Counted from the first letter of the stretch, positions 1 to 5,590 are shown. The stretch is 5,719 bases of DNA from an archaeon (GCA_030019325.1 JASEFB010000099.1:1-5719), one strand, 5' to 3'. Program-made: numbers and translations. Notes: generated by a model not told the origin, from the letters alone.

Positions 1-63
1 CAAGAGGATTTTTTAAAATTAGTTCCGATTGTTAGAAAATCATCGACACAACTTGGATCCTAA
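1..63 (+). other. 3' tail of an open frame entering from the left edge
   Basis: The first frame is open from the left edge to a TAA at 61-63 and encodes about 20 residues ending in RKSSTQLGS. It overlaps the start of the next plus-strand ORF in another frame. It could be the end of a separate upstream gene, or the earlier frame of the same decayed transposase-like gene, with a +1 shift somewhere between about 23 and 61. Only a few codons are visible, so no function is claimed. Confidence 0.25.
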
Positions 64-463
64 GCGTAGAGAACCGTTAACCGAAGTGGAGATAAAGGCG
101 ATTCCAGAATATATCCGATTCCGGAACGAGTCGAAGGGGCAGTGGGCTCGGTATGGAAAACCCGCCTCATCGGTATTGAAAGGCGCAGAAGCAAAACCAT
201 TGACCGACGAAGAACTGGAAAGGGTGGTTCGGGAACTGTATTTTGAAAAAGCTGAAAGAATAGTAAAACAAAACGGCAAAGTTAAATTTGAGGGGAAATG
301 GTATCACGTGAGTATAAAGATGGCGGGTGAAACAGTGGAAGTCAGGGTTACACTGAGAGGGGTCGAAGTTTGGCATAATGGCACCTTCGTTAAACGATGG
401 AAATATTGGGAATATGTTCTAAATATTGCTGCGGATTATATGCTTGAAAGATGCTTGTTATAG
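29..463 (+). CDS. Hypothetical protein, transposase C-terminal-like (probable remnant)
   Basis: This is a 144-residue reading of unknown function. Residues 1-75 are charged, with a predicted helical stretch LTDEELERVVRELYFEKAE at about 58-76. Residues 78-125 read as a small beta-barrel: NGKVKFEGKWYHV, then AGETVEVRVTLRGVEVWHNG, then FVKRWKY. That pattern recalls the C-terminal domain that follows the DDE catalytic core in IS481/Mu-type transposases; the likeness is from memory, not a search. No DDE catalytic core is visible. The only possible start is TTG at 29, with no Shine-Dalgarno site; an in-frame TAG at 20-22 blocks extension, and the next in-frame ATG falls at residue 98. This suggests the 5' part is lost or frameshifted. 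Its last 74 bases overlap the opposing methyltransferase. It could instead be a genuine small hypothetical gene. Confidence 0.45.
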   Translation: MLENHRHNLDPKRREPLTEVEIKAIPEYIRFRNESKGQWARYGKPASSVLKGAEAKPLTDEELERVVRELYFEKAERIVKQNGKVKFEGKWYHVSIKMAGETVEVRVTLRGVEVWHNGTFVKRWKYWEYVLNIAADYMLERCLL

Positions 464-986
464 TACACTCCTCAGCCATGGGCATCATATCATTTTCAAC
501 CGCAGTGCCAGCCTTGCGGTGCAGGTCGTTAATCTGGGATAAGTTCATAAAATGGAAGATGATGAACCTTCCGCCGGGTTTCAAAGCCCTGACTAATATC
601 TTCAAAGCTTTTTCCTTGTCTTCAAAATGGGGAAATACCTGGTGGCATAAAACTAGGTCGAAGCCACCGTCCTGGAGCGGAAAAGCTTCAACTTCTGCCA
701 GGTGAACTTCGACGTTTTGACGGCTGGCCATTCGGCGACGAGCTGTTTCCACCATCTTTGGGCTGATGTCAAGGGCCACAATATGGCCTTTGGTGCCGAC
801 CTTTGTAGCCAGAATTTCGGTCAATCTGCCTGTGCCGCATCCCGGTTCCAGAATTGCCAGTCCTTCGAGAGGCCCAGTTTCGGCGAAGAGTCGATCCAAC
901 TTGCCCATCTCCTCCGGACCGTACTCCTCAGCTGCCCAGGGTGCTTGGACCTGTGAGTCAAAATAAGCTGCTTTGCGTTTGTACAT
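390..986 (-). CDS. Class I SAM-dependent methyltransferase, C-terminus apparently replaced
   Basis: The 198-residue protein is a probable cytosolic small-molecule methyltransferase; its substrate is unknown. Motif I, the SAM-binding glycine loop ILEPGCGTGRL, is at 45-55. The acidic residue at the end of strand 2 is D73 in ALDIS. FDLVLCHQVFPHF at 109-121 and ALKPGGRFIIFH at 134-145 follow in the usual order. The family then normally continues into a last helix and strand ending in a Tyr-rich strand. Here, after NDMMPMAEE (165-173), the remaining 25 residues are low-complexity sequence antisense to the ORF at 29-463, so the native end seems lost. The ATG at 984-986 is preceded by only a weak GGGA. 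A 104-base gap separates it from nikO, and nothing ties it to nickel or F430. Its DNA looks richer in G+C than the nik and cfb genes, which hints at transfer. The fold is certain; whether the protein is active is doubtful. Confidence 0.82.
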   Translation of the reverse strand: MYKRKAAYFDSQVQAPWAAEEYGPEEMGKLDRLFAETGPLEGLAILEPGCGTGRLTEILATKVGTKGHIVALDISPKMVETARRRMASRQNVEVHLAEVEAFPLQDGGFDLVLCHQVFPHFEDKEKALKILVRALKPGGRFIIFHFMNLSQINDLHRKAGTAVENDMMPMAEECTITSIFQAYNPQQYLEHIPNISIV

Positions 987-1072
987 TTTTCCCGCTGTTC
1001 CTGCCCTTTTTCAACCTTGTGTTTGAGCTAACTCGCAAACAGGTATCTTTTGATTCATTCAACTTGTATTCC

Positions 1073-1082
1073 AAAAAGGGGG
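1073..1082 (-). terminator. Possible oligo-T terminator after nikO
   Basis: On the minus strand, nine bases past the nikO stop, five C are followed by five T. Archaeal RNA polymerase can terminate on oligo-T tracts without a strong hairpin. The tract is short and no stem precedes it. The 104-base gap to the methyltransferase holds nothing else convincing apart from an imperfect hairpin at 1021-1040. Confidence 0.22.
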
Positions 1083-1090
1083 TTACACGG

Positions 1091-1906
1091 TTAGCTCTTA
1101 TCAAATTCCTCTTGCAATCTTCTCACAGCTTCGTCAACGGTTAAAGGCACCAAATTTATTCCAAGTCTTATCCCAAGCTCTACAAGCGGTGGAACCTCAA
1201 GACCATTATTTTTAAGCAATTCAGCATTAGTCAGGATGTCTCTGGTAGAGCCCTCTGCTATAACACGCTTGTTGAGAAGATAAACTCGATCTGCTAGTAA
1301 CGGAACGGTAATAAGATCGTGTGCCGTTACTACGATTGTAACCCCGCCCTCATTCAGTCTGTTTAGATATTTTATCATGGACTGCTTGGTTCCTATGTCC
1401 ACAGCGGAGAAAGGCTCGTCTAAGAGTAGAATGTCTGGCTTTAGTGCTAAAACGCTTCCGAGCGCAGCTTTCTGTTTCTCACCCTTGCTCAGTCTGAATG
1501 GCGGCTTATTTAGATAAGGCTTCAGGTCTAAGAGTTGCGAGATCTCCTCAAGTATCTTATTAAACTCTTCTTTTGGTATCTGGAGTTGCGCAGGTCCAAA
1601 CTCCAAATCTTCTCTCACCGTTGGATTGAATAAAACGTCGTCAGGGTTTTGGAGCATTATACCCACACGCCTTCTCAATTCGTACTGGTCTATTGATTCC
1701 TTTCCAAAGAACTTCATATATCCTTCGGTAGGCTCTATCAAACCCGCGAGGACTTCTAAAAGGGTGCTCTTCCCCGAGCCATTTGGACCGATAATTGCAA
1801 CCTTCTCGCCCCTACAGAGCGCAAAATCTACTTTCTCTATACCCATAGTCCCATCCGGGTACCGATACTTCAGGTTCCTTGCTTCTATAACCTTGTCACG
1901 AGCCAT
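1091..1906 (-). CDS. nikO: Nickel ECF transporter ATP-binding protein NikO (CbiO family)
   Basis: This is the 271-residue ATPase subunit of the NikMNQO importer; it binds NikQ at the inner face of the membrane and powers Ni2+ entry. Walker A is GPNGSGKST (40-48), the Q-loop glutamine is Q86 in MLQNPDD, the ABC signature is LSKGEKQ (139-145), Walker B is ILLLDEP (159-165), the D-loop is SAVD (167-170), and the switch histidine is H196. All catalytic elements are intact and the length is typical. The first signature glycine is a lysine (LSKGE rather than LSGGQ). The C-terminal ~40 residues (PPLVELGIRLGI onward) match the regulatory tail common in CbiO proteins. The ATG lies 22 bases inside the 3' end of nikQ, with GGTGGG just upstream, so translation is probably coupled. 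CbiO proteins serve both cobalt and nickel; I assign nickel from the NikN type and from cfbA and cfbC nearby. Confidence 0.93.
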   Translation of the reverse strand: MARDKVIEARNLKYRYPDGTMGIEKVDFALCRGEKVAIIGPNGSGKSTLLEVLAGLIEPTEGYMKFFGKESIDQYELRRRVGIMLQNPDDVLFNPTVREDLEFGPAQLQIPKEEFNKILEEISQLLDLKPYLNKPPFRLSKGEKQKAALGSVLALKPDILLLDEPFSAVDIGTKQSMIKYLNRLNEGGVTIVVTAHDLITVPLLADRVYLLNKRVIAEGSTRDILTNAELLKNNGLEVPPLVELGIRLGINLVPLTVDEAVRRLQEEFDKS

Positions 1907-2688
1907 ATTCCCACCATTATCATTACAAAAGCTATAAAAACTATACTTTTTATCCCAATTTTATCATTTCGTGAATATGTTTTTAAACTTCCGTCATATC
2001 CCCTCGCCCTCATCGCCTTACAAACGTTCTCACCACGAGAGAACGTCCGGGATAAGAAGTTGCCAACCACTTTACCCCCATCTCTCCAATTCTTGATCAC
2101 CCCTTGATCAGAAATTACTCTACATTCCCTTCCCAGAAGCATTCTCTCTAATTCAGATAGAAAAGTGAAGAGATAGCGATATACAAGTCCAAACATATCC
2201 ACCAGCGGATCTGGAATTCTCAGCGATTTTAATGTATGGAGCAAATCAGATACCCTCGTGGTAAATAACAGAAGAGAAATACAGGATACACATGCAGTCA
2301 CCCGGAGCGTGAAGGTTATCACATACATGATGCCAGGCATTGTGACGTTAAGTCCAAGCAATGTAAAAACCGGCTGACCGGGTATCAAAAAAATCCATGG
2401 AAGAACGATGATGAACGCAAAGAGTGGAATAAACCCAAACCTCGGAAGATACAGTTTCAACGATATATTTGAGAGTAAAACCATTGCAAGCGAGAATAAA
2501 AAAAGGAGGAGGAGGAAAAAGATGTTTTGTGTCGAAACTGCCAGCACGATCAGCAGAAGTATCGCCATTAATTTCACTTTTTGATCCACACCTTGGAGGA
2601 ATCCCTCTCGGTATGCATATTCCTCCGCAACCAAGAAATCCCTGAGCAATTTCGAGATTACTTTAATCGTGCCAGCGAGTTCAACCAT
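1885..2688 (-). CDS. nikQ: Nickel ECF transporter transmembrane protein NikQ (CbiQ/EcfT family)
   Basis: This 267-residue integral membrane protein couples the ATPase to the substrate-binding subunit NikM. The N-terminus carries the CbiQ-like REGFLQGVDQKVKL (27-40). Hydrophobic segments lie at about 40-72, 84-104, 117-142 and 247-264, with a possible short one near 162-176. The long cytoplasmic region contains RMLLGRECR (182-190) and the MRARGY motif (226-231), which matches the conserved Arg-Gly coupling-helix motif of EcfT proteins that contacts the ATPase. The start is ATG at 2686-2688, three bases after the nikN stop, with AAAGGAAG inside the nikN end serving as ribosome site. It overlaps nikO by 22 bases and ends in TAG. 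Family membership is clear; metal specificity is inferred from context. Confidence 0.92.
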   Translation of the reverse strand: MVELAGTIKVISKLLRDFLVAEEYAYREGFLQGVDQKVKLMAILLLIVLAVSTQNIFFLLLLFLFSLAMVLLSNISLKLYLPRFGFIPLFAFIIVLPWIFLIPGQPVFTLLGLNVTMPGIMYVITFTLRVTACVSCISLLLFTTRVSDLLHTLKSLRIPDPLVDMFGLVYRYLFTFLSELERMLLGRECRVISDQGVIKNWRDGGKVVGNFLSRTFSRGENVCKAMRARGYDGSLKTYSRNDKIGIKSIVFIAFVMIMVGIWLVTRL

Positions 2689-2691
2689 TTT

Positions 2692-2994
2692 TTACTTCCT
2701 TTGGAGCACCTTACCCATTATTAAACCCAGACCCAGAACAATGAGACAACCCACTATGCCCGCTACTATCGCTGAGGCATAAGGGTTAGCCCCCGGGATT
2801 GTGTAATCCGGGATTAGCCCCGATATTATTGCGTATTCGTGTTCCATCGCCCCCAAGTGTTCTGCAGCACTTTCAAGCGGTTCTGCGTATCCTACAACCT
2901 CCGCGGCCCATGCAAAAAATGGCGATAACAAGATCATCACCGCGATAACGAAGAGCACCTTCCTCCATTTGCGCAGCCCTTCTTTTAGTTCCAT
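2692..2994 (-). CDS. nikN: Nickel transporter accessory subunit NikN (PDGLE-like)
   Basis: This 100-residue protein has two membrane segments, at about 12-30 and 72-94, with an extracytoplasmic loop between them. The loop reads YAEPLESAAEHLG, then LIPDYTIPG, then AGIVG. That order matches the NikN family, where a PDGLE-containing stretch is followed by a PDYxxPG element before the last helix. Here PDGLE itself has become AEPLE. CbiN, the cobalt counterpart, has a different loop, so this subunit points to nickel. NikN-type subunits are needed by some NikMQO transporters for loading substrate into NikM. Two bases separate its ATG from the nikM stop, and a perfect Shine-Dalgarno site lies at 3005-3014. 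The loop histidines H46 and H52 might contact metal, but that is a guess. Confidence 0.8.
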   Translation of the reverse strand: MELKEGLRKWRKVLFVIAVMILLSPFFAWAAEVVGYAEPLESAAEHLGAMEHEYAIISGLIPDYTIPGANPYASAIVAGIVGCLIVLGLGLIMGKVLQRK

Positions 2995-2996
2995 GC

Positions 2997-3632
2997 CTAT
3001 CCCCTCACCTCCTTTGGTAAGGGGACAAAGTCTGGTTGTTTAATGAGGACATATCTGACCGCCAGCATGGTGATGATTCCTTCGATGATTCCCAGAGCGC
3101 CATGCCAGATGCCCATCACTGGTACAGTGGTCATTAATCCGTATGCGAAGATCGAAGATACCCCTATCTCAACTCCAGCAGCAATTGCACCAAGCCAAAT
3201 CCCGATCCAACCAGCCAAAAATAGTGATACATCCTGGTTGTATCGCCGTAGCGCTTTAAAGATCCCGTAGCCGACGAATACATCCACTATCGCCATGTTG
3301 AAGATATTCGCTCCAAGTGCAGTAATCCCCCCATCCCCAAACACCAGGCACTGAATAGTCAGGACCGAAACCATTGATAAGCACCCCGCATAGGGTCCAA
3401 GGAGTATCCCCGCAATCGCTCCTCCAACGAAATGCGCACTTGTCCCTCCTGGAATTGGCCAATTGAGCATCTGTGCTGCGAAAATCCCCGCCCCTACGAT
3501 ACCGATCAACGGGACTTGTGGTGCTTCCAACTTACCTTTCAGTTTCTTGGCTGAATATCCAATCACCGCCGCTGAGATGATATACATCACAGCGCATACC
3601 CAAAGATCCAGAAATCCGTCAGGTATATGCAT
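2997..3632 (-). CDS. nikM: Nickel ECF transporter substrate-binding protein NikM (CbiM family)
   Basis: This 211-residue membrane protein selects the metal. It begins with MHIPDGFLD, the hallmark of the family: in the solved NikM structure Ni2+ is held square-planar by the N-terminal amine, the His2 backbone and side chain, and His67. Here H2 and H67 (in TSAHFVGG, 65-71) sit at exactly those positions. GDGGITALGANIFNM (99-113) is another signature, and H177 lies in GIWHGALG near the end. About six to seven hydrophobic segments cover the rest. The start is fixed by the conserved N-terminus, whose exact first residue matters for binding, and by GGAGG ten bases upstream. It is the first gene of the nikMNQO operon. 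Cobalt CbiM shares most of these features, so the nickel call rests partly on NikN and the F430 genes. Confidence 0.94.
   Translation of the reverse strand: MHIPDGFLDLWVCAVMYIISAAVIGYSAKKLKGKLEAPQVPLIGIVGAGIFAAQMLNWPIPGGTSAHFVGGAIAGILLGPYAGCLSMVSVLTIQCLVFGDGGITALGANIFNMAIVDVFVGYGIFKALRRYNQDVSLFLAGWIGIWLGAIAAGVEIGVSSIFAYGLMTTVPVMGIWHGALGIIEGIITMLAVRYVLIKQPDFVPLPKEVRG
3005..3014 (-). promoter_or_regulatory. Full-length Shine-Dalgarno site for nikN
   Basis: The minus strand reads AAGGAGGTGA, a full complement to the 16S rRNA 3' end, inside the last codons of nikM. It lies ten bases before the nikN ATG and helps fix that start. Confidence 0.75.
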
Positions 3633-3642
3633 CTATCTCTTG

Positions 3643-3649
3643 CCTCCTT
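3643..3649 (-). promoter_or_regulatory. Shine-Dalgarno site for nikM
   Basis: The minus strand reads AAGGAGG, ten bases before the nikM ATG. It confirms the MHIPDGF start, where the N-terminal amine is itself a metal ligand. Confidence 0.75.
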
Positions 3650-3680
3650 TTTAATACATTCCTTTTATTTATATGAGAAT

Positions 3681-3696
3681 ATATATAAGTTTTTCT
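3681..3696 (-). promoter_or_regulatory. TATA box and purine-rich BRE-like region for nikMNQO
   Basis: The minus strand carries CTTATATAT (3689-3681) preceded by an A-rich stretch (aaatagaaaaa) resembling an archaeal BRE. Its centre lies about 50 bases upstream of the nikM ATG. That predicts a transcription start near 3655-3662 and a leader of roughly 25-30 bases that contains the Shine-Dalgarno site. This is the best archaeal promoter in the window. Confidence 0.6.
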
Positions 3697-3924
3697 ATTT
3701 TTTCTTACTTAAGATAACTAAATGATAAGAAAATAACAAAATACTTCACCGTACGCTAAATTTACGTTGCCTGTTATTCAAACAATCTCACTAACCGAAA
3801 TACCTGATTTAAGCTCATTCAACTGACTTTTTAGAAGAAAAACACCAAAGAAGGTAACCAAAGGAAATTGAGCCTTTCTCCAATCCTTTATCTGAGAGCT
3901 CCTTTCTTCTTCCTCTTAATTCGG
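3697..3924. other. AT-rich spacer between cfbA and nikM
   Basis: This is the upstream part of the 292-base gap between the cfbA stop and the nikM start. No RNA gene or normally started ORF is seen on either strand. The minus strand has a 45-codon start-less open stretch (3915-3778) in the cfbA frame and a T-rich tract at 3842-3834 that could end cfbA transcription. The part nearest the nikM promoter (3705-3745) repeats short ATAA elements that could hold an operator, but no clear dyad is visible. Confidence 0.5.
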
Positions 3925-4359
3925 CTACCTTTTTGTAGCTTCTATTACTCGATCCAGTAATATATCCACAAGCCGCTCATCCGCTCCTATGGGCTTTGCG
4001 TAAGTAAGCTTAATATCTCTACCCAGATCCTCCCAAGCTCCCTCAAAGGCTGTTTTCAACTTCTCTGGAATATCCTCTTTGGTATGCGCACCGTCAGCTA
4101 AAAAAACAGGCTGCGCCACTATCTTCTTCATTCCGTCTTGAGCAAGGTCTCTCAGTACTTCTTCAATGCTCGGCGAGTTCAATTGCATGAAGGCTACCTT
4201 AACCGCTTTAAATATCCCCCGCATTTCTATTCGCTTTCCCAACTCTTCCAGCACTTCTTTATTATATGGTAACGTACTTCCATGTCCTATTAAAACGACT
4301 GCCGTGTCATCTCCATCTCCGCCTACGTCTCTATTTTCTTCTTTTGCCAATTTCATCAC
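3925..4359 (-). CDS. cfbA: Sirohydrochlorin nickelochelatase CfbA (short CbiX type)
   Basis: CfbA inserts Ni2+ into sirohydrochlorin in the cytosol, the first committed step of coenzyme F430 synthesis; the same family can also insert cobalt. The 144 residues form a single chelatase domain, as in the short CbiX type that works as a homodimer. The two metal-binding histidines are H26 in LIGHGS and H92 in GAHTKEDIP. NSPSIEEVL (61-69), PVFLADG (84-90) and KPIGADERLVDILLDR (122-137) are further family landmarks. The histidine-rich loop of some archaeal members is absent. About 20 acidic residues precede the domain, more than usual. Two ATGs stand in tandem (4359 and 4356); AAGG lies only two bases before the first, so the second may be the real start. 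It ends in TAG. cfbC upstream favours a nickel role over cobalamin. Confidence 0.9.
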   Translation of the reverse strand: MMKLAKEENRDVGGDGDDTAVVLIGHGSTLPYNKEVLEELGKRIEMRGIFKAVKVAFMQLNSPSIEEVLRDLAQDGMKKIVAQPVFLADGAHTKEDIPEKLKTAFEGAWEDLGRDIKLTYAKPIGADERLVDILLDRVIEATKR

Positions 4360-4412
4360 CTTCTTTCTGATATGTGTTATGAAACGATCCTAACTCCCTA
4401 AAATTAAACCAT

Positions 4413-4427
4413 TTTAAATAATTTTCG
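4413..4427 (-). promoter_or_regulatory. Possible TATA/BRE promoter of cfbA
   Basis: The minus strand reads CGAAAA then TTATTTAAA. This is a fair BRE plus TATA arrangement about 60 bases upstream of the cfbA ATG, leaving a leader of about 30-35 bases. It supports transcription of cfbA apart from cfbC, but AT-rich spacers often contain such matches. Confidence 0.4.
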
Positions 4428-4495
4428 ATTTTTGTATTGGTAATAACTTCATAAATGTATTTCATATTTGTTGTATGAGAAGAAAACGATAAGGT

Positions 4496-4501
4496 AAAAA
4501 A
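4496..4501 (-). terminator. Possible oligo-T terminator after cfbC
   Basis: A run of six T on the minus strand lies 55 bases past the cfbC stop, with further T-rich sequence just downstream. Such tracts can terminate archaeal transcription. There is no stem, so the call is weak. The 197-base cfbC-cfbA spacer otherwise shows only a 5-base inverted repeat (4462-4478). Confidence 0.25.
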
Positions 4502-4556
4502 CAAGACTTATCCAATTAAGATGCTGCTTCATACTGGCTTATGGTCACTACCGAAC

Positions 4557-5441
4557 TCATAAATCCGCTATCTTATACTTCTCTTTTATTCGCTTCCTGA
4601 TTTCTTGACCTATTCCAAGCATCTTTTTGGGTGCTAATGGCTCAGGAACTGAGGTCTGCGTGTTAGTGTAAATTCTCAGAGCCAGCTTCCGAAACAAATC
4701 GGCAATAGCACCCGTAGGGTCGTATTCAATGAGGGTATTACCCTTAATCTCGGCTTCTGCAATCTGAGGCGCGTTAGGGATATGCCCAATAACGTGTGAA
4801 CCAACCTCTTCAGCAAAATCGTGAACGATATTATCGTCGTCAAGGATACCTCTTACGTTATAAACGATACCACCTAAAGGAGCCCCCCCTTTGGTGGCGA
4901 ACTCACTAATACCTTTGCAAATATTGTTTGCGGCGTAAAGAGCAAGATAATCCGCGGATGTTATGATATAAACCTCGTCAGCCAAGCCCTTCCTTAGGGG
5001 CATTGCAAATCCACCACATACCACATCTCCGGGTACGTCGTATATCACCACGTCCGGCTTAAATGCTTCAAAGGCATTCAGCCTCTTAAGCAAGTCGATT
5101 GCAACGATGACCCCTCTACCAGCGCATCCTACACCCGGTCTCGGGCCCCCACATTCGGCGCAATAAACACCTCCGTAACCTTCGTAAACGATCTCATCGA
5201 GTCTGATTTTATTTCCTTCCACCAGCCCTTCAAGACCCAACTGCTCTATACCTTTATCTCTTGATGTCTCGAGAATGGTTGGTATTTCAACCTCTCCCCG
5301 CAAGTTTCTCGTGCAGTCGTGCTTTGGGTCACAGCCGATCATCATCACGGTAAGACCATGCTCGGCCAGAGCAGCCGCGATGTTCGAGCTTACTGTGGAT
5401 TTTCCAACGCCTCCTTTACCATAAAATGCTATTTGCCTCAT
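4557..5441 (-). CDS. cfbC: Ni-sirohydrochlorin a,c-diamide reductive cyclase iron protein CfbC
   Basis: This 294-residue NifH-like ATPase passes electrons from a 4Fe-4S cluster, held between two subunits, to a NifD-like partner CfbD. The complex reduces and cyclises Ni-sirohydrochlorin a,c-diamide on the way to F430. The P-loop is GKGGVGKST (8-16). The cluster cysteines are C106 in GVGCAGRG and C142 in VVCGGFAMP. GCDPKHD (36-42) and YDVPGDVVCGG (134-144) are the switch regions. An extra cysteine, C97, stands in YCAECGGPRPGVGC. The ATG is fixed by the conserved start of the P-loop strand and by an in-frame stop just upstream. No Shine-Dalgarno site lies at normal distance; a GAGGT sits about 25 bases away. 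A 23-codon ORF precedes it. A true nitrogenase NifH is less likely, since neighbouring genes are for nickel and sirohydrochlorin and no nif genes are seen; BchL- or ChlL-like function is excluded by context. Confidence 0.9.
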   Translation of the reverse strand: MRQIAFYGKGGVGKSTVSSNIAAALAEHGLTVMMIGCDPKHDCTRNLRGEVEIPTILETSRDKGIEQLGLEGLVEGNKIRLDEIVYEGYGGVYCAECGGPRPGVGCAGRGVIVAIDLLKRLNAFEAFKPDVVIYDVPGDVVCGGFAMPLRKGLADEVYIITSADYLALYAANNICKGISEFATKGGAPLGGIVYNVRGILDDDNIVHDFAEEVGSHVIGHIPNAPQIAEAEIKGNTLIEYDPTGAIADLFRKLALRIYTNTQTSVPEPLAPKKMLGIGQEIRKRIKEKYKIADL

Positions 5442-5477
5442 TTTAAGAGCTATAAAATTTTTTGACCTCTATCATAT

Positions 5478-5549
5478 TCAGATCGTCATACTCTTTACTT
5501 CATTAGCATAACTGAATAAATCTTTTCTGCAGTCCCATCTATATTGCAT
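5478..5549 (-). CDS. Small ORF (23 residues) upstream of cfbC
   Basis: The minus strand encodes MQYRWDCRKDLFSYANEVKS followed by MTI and a TGA, 36 bases before the cfbC ATG. The start is preceded by AGAGGTGA at five bases, one of the better ribosome sites in the window, whereas cfbC itself has none at normal spacing. It could be a translated leader peptide influencing cfbC, a small protein, or a chance ORF. The peptide is charged and has one Trp and one Cys. I recognise no family. Confidence 0.4.
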   Translation of the reverse strand: MQYRWDCRKDLFSYANEVKSMTI

Positions 5550-5554
5550 AGTAT

Positions 5555-5562
5555 TCACCTCT
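5555..5562 (-). promoter_or_regulatory. Shine-Dalgarno site for the small ORF upstream of cfbC
   Basis: The minus strand reads AGAGGTGA, five bases before the ATG at 5549. It is the main reason for taking the 23-codon ORF seriously. Confidence 0.45.
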
Positions 5563-5590
5563 TAAATTCTCACAATAAAAAGATAAATGA

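Larger units (their letters stand above)
1..468 (+). mobile_element. Possible right end of a decayed insertion element
   Basis: This is inferred from two facts. The ORF at 29-463 has a C-terminus resembling transposase beta-barrel domains. The opposing methyltransferase also loses family-like sequence at about 464-474, just where that ORF stops. The left end is outside the window, so no inverted repeats or target duplication can be seen. The right boundary is approximate, and I see no obvious terminal repeat there. Confidence 0.3.

Noticed and set aside
9..15. T TTT TTA slippery heptamer in the left-edge frame, considered as a programmed -1 frameshift
   Set aside because: The -1 frame reaches a stop at 33-35; the long ORF is in the +1 frame, so this heptamer cannot join them.
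1021..1040. Imperfect hairpin GTTTGAG/CTCGCAAAC between nikO and the methyltransferase
   Set aside because: It has a bulge and a small loop, no T-run follows it, and it matches no known element.
451..1144. Several plus-strand open frames of 66-96 codons
   Set aside because: They lie mostly antisense to the methyltransferase and nikO, have no ribosome sites, and their peptides look like reverse-strand shadows.
3043..3654. Open frames on both strands overlapping nikM
   Set aside because: nikM is strongly supported by its full set of family motifs, so the other frames are shadows.
4449..4532. A 27-codon hydrophobic minus-strand ORF between cfbC and cfbA
   Set aside because: It has no Shine-Dalgarno site, lies in AT-rich sequence, and its hydrophobicity is expected from T-rich codons.
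4473..4534. GTATGA and TCATAC half-sites, as in the E. coli NikR operator
   Set aside because: They are 50 bases apart rather than 16, and similar words are common in this AT-rich spacer.
4557..5441. Assignment as nitrogenase NifH
   Set aside because: The protein is NifH-like, but its neighbours are for nickel and sirohydrochlorin, with no nif genes in view, so CfbC fits better.
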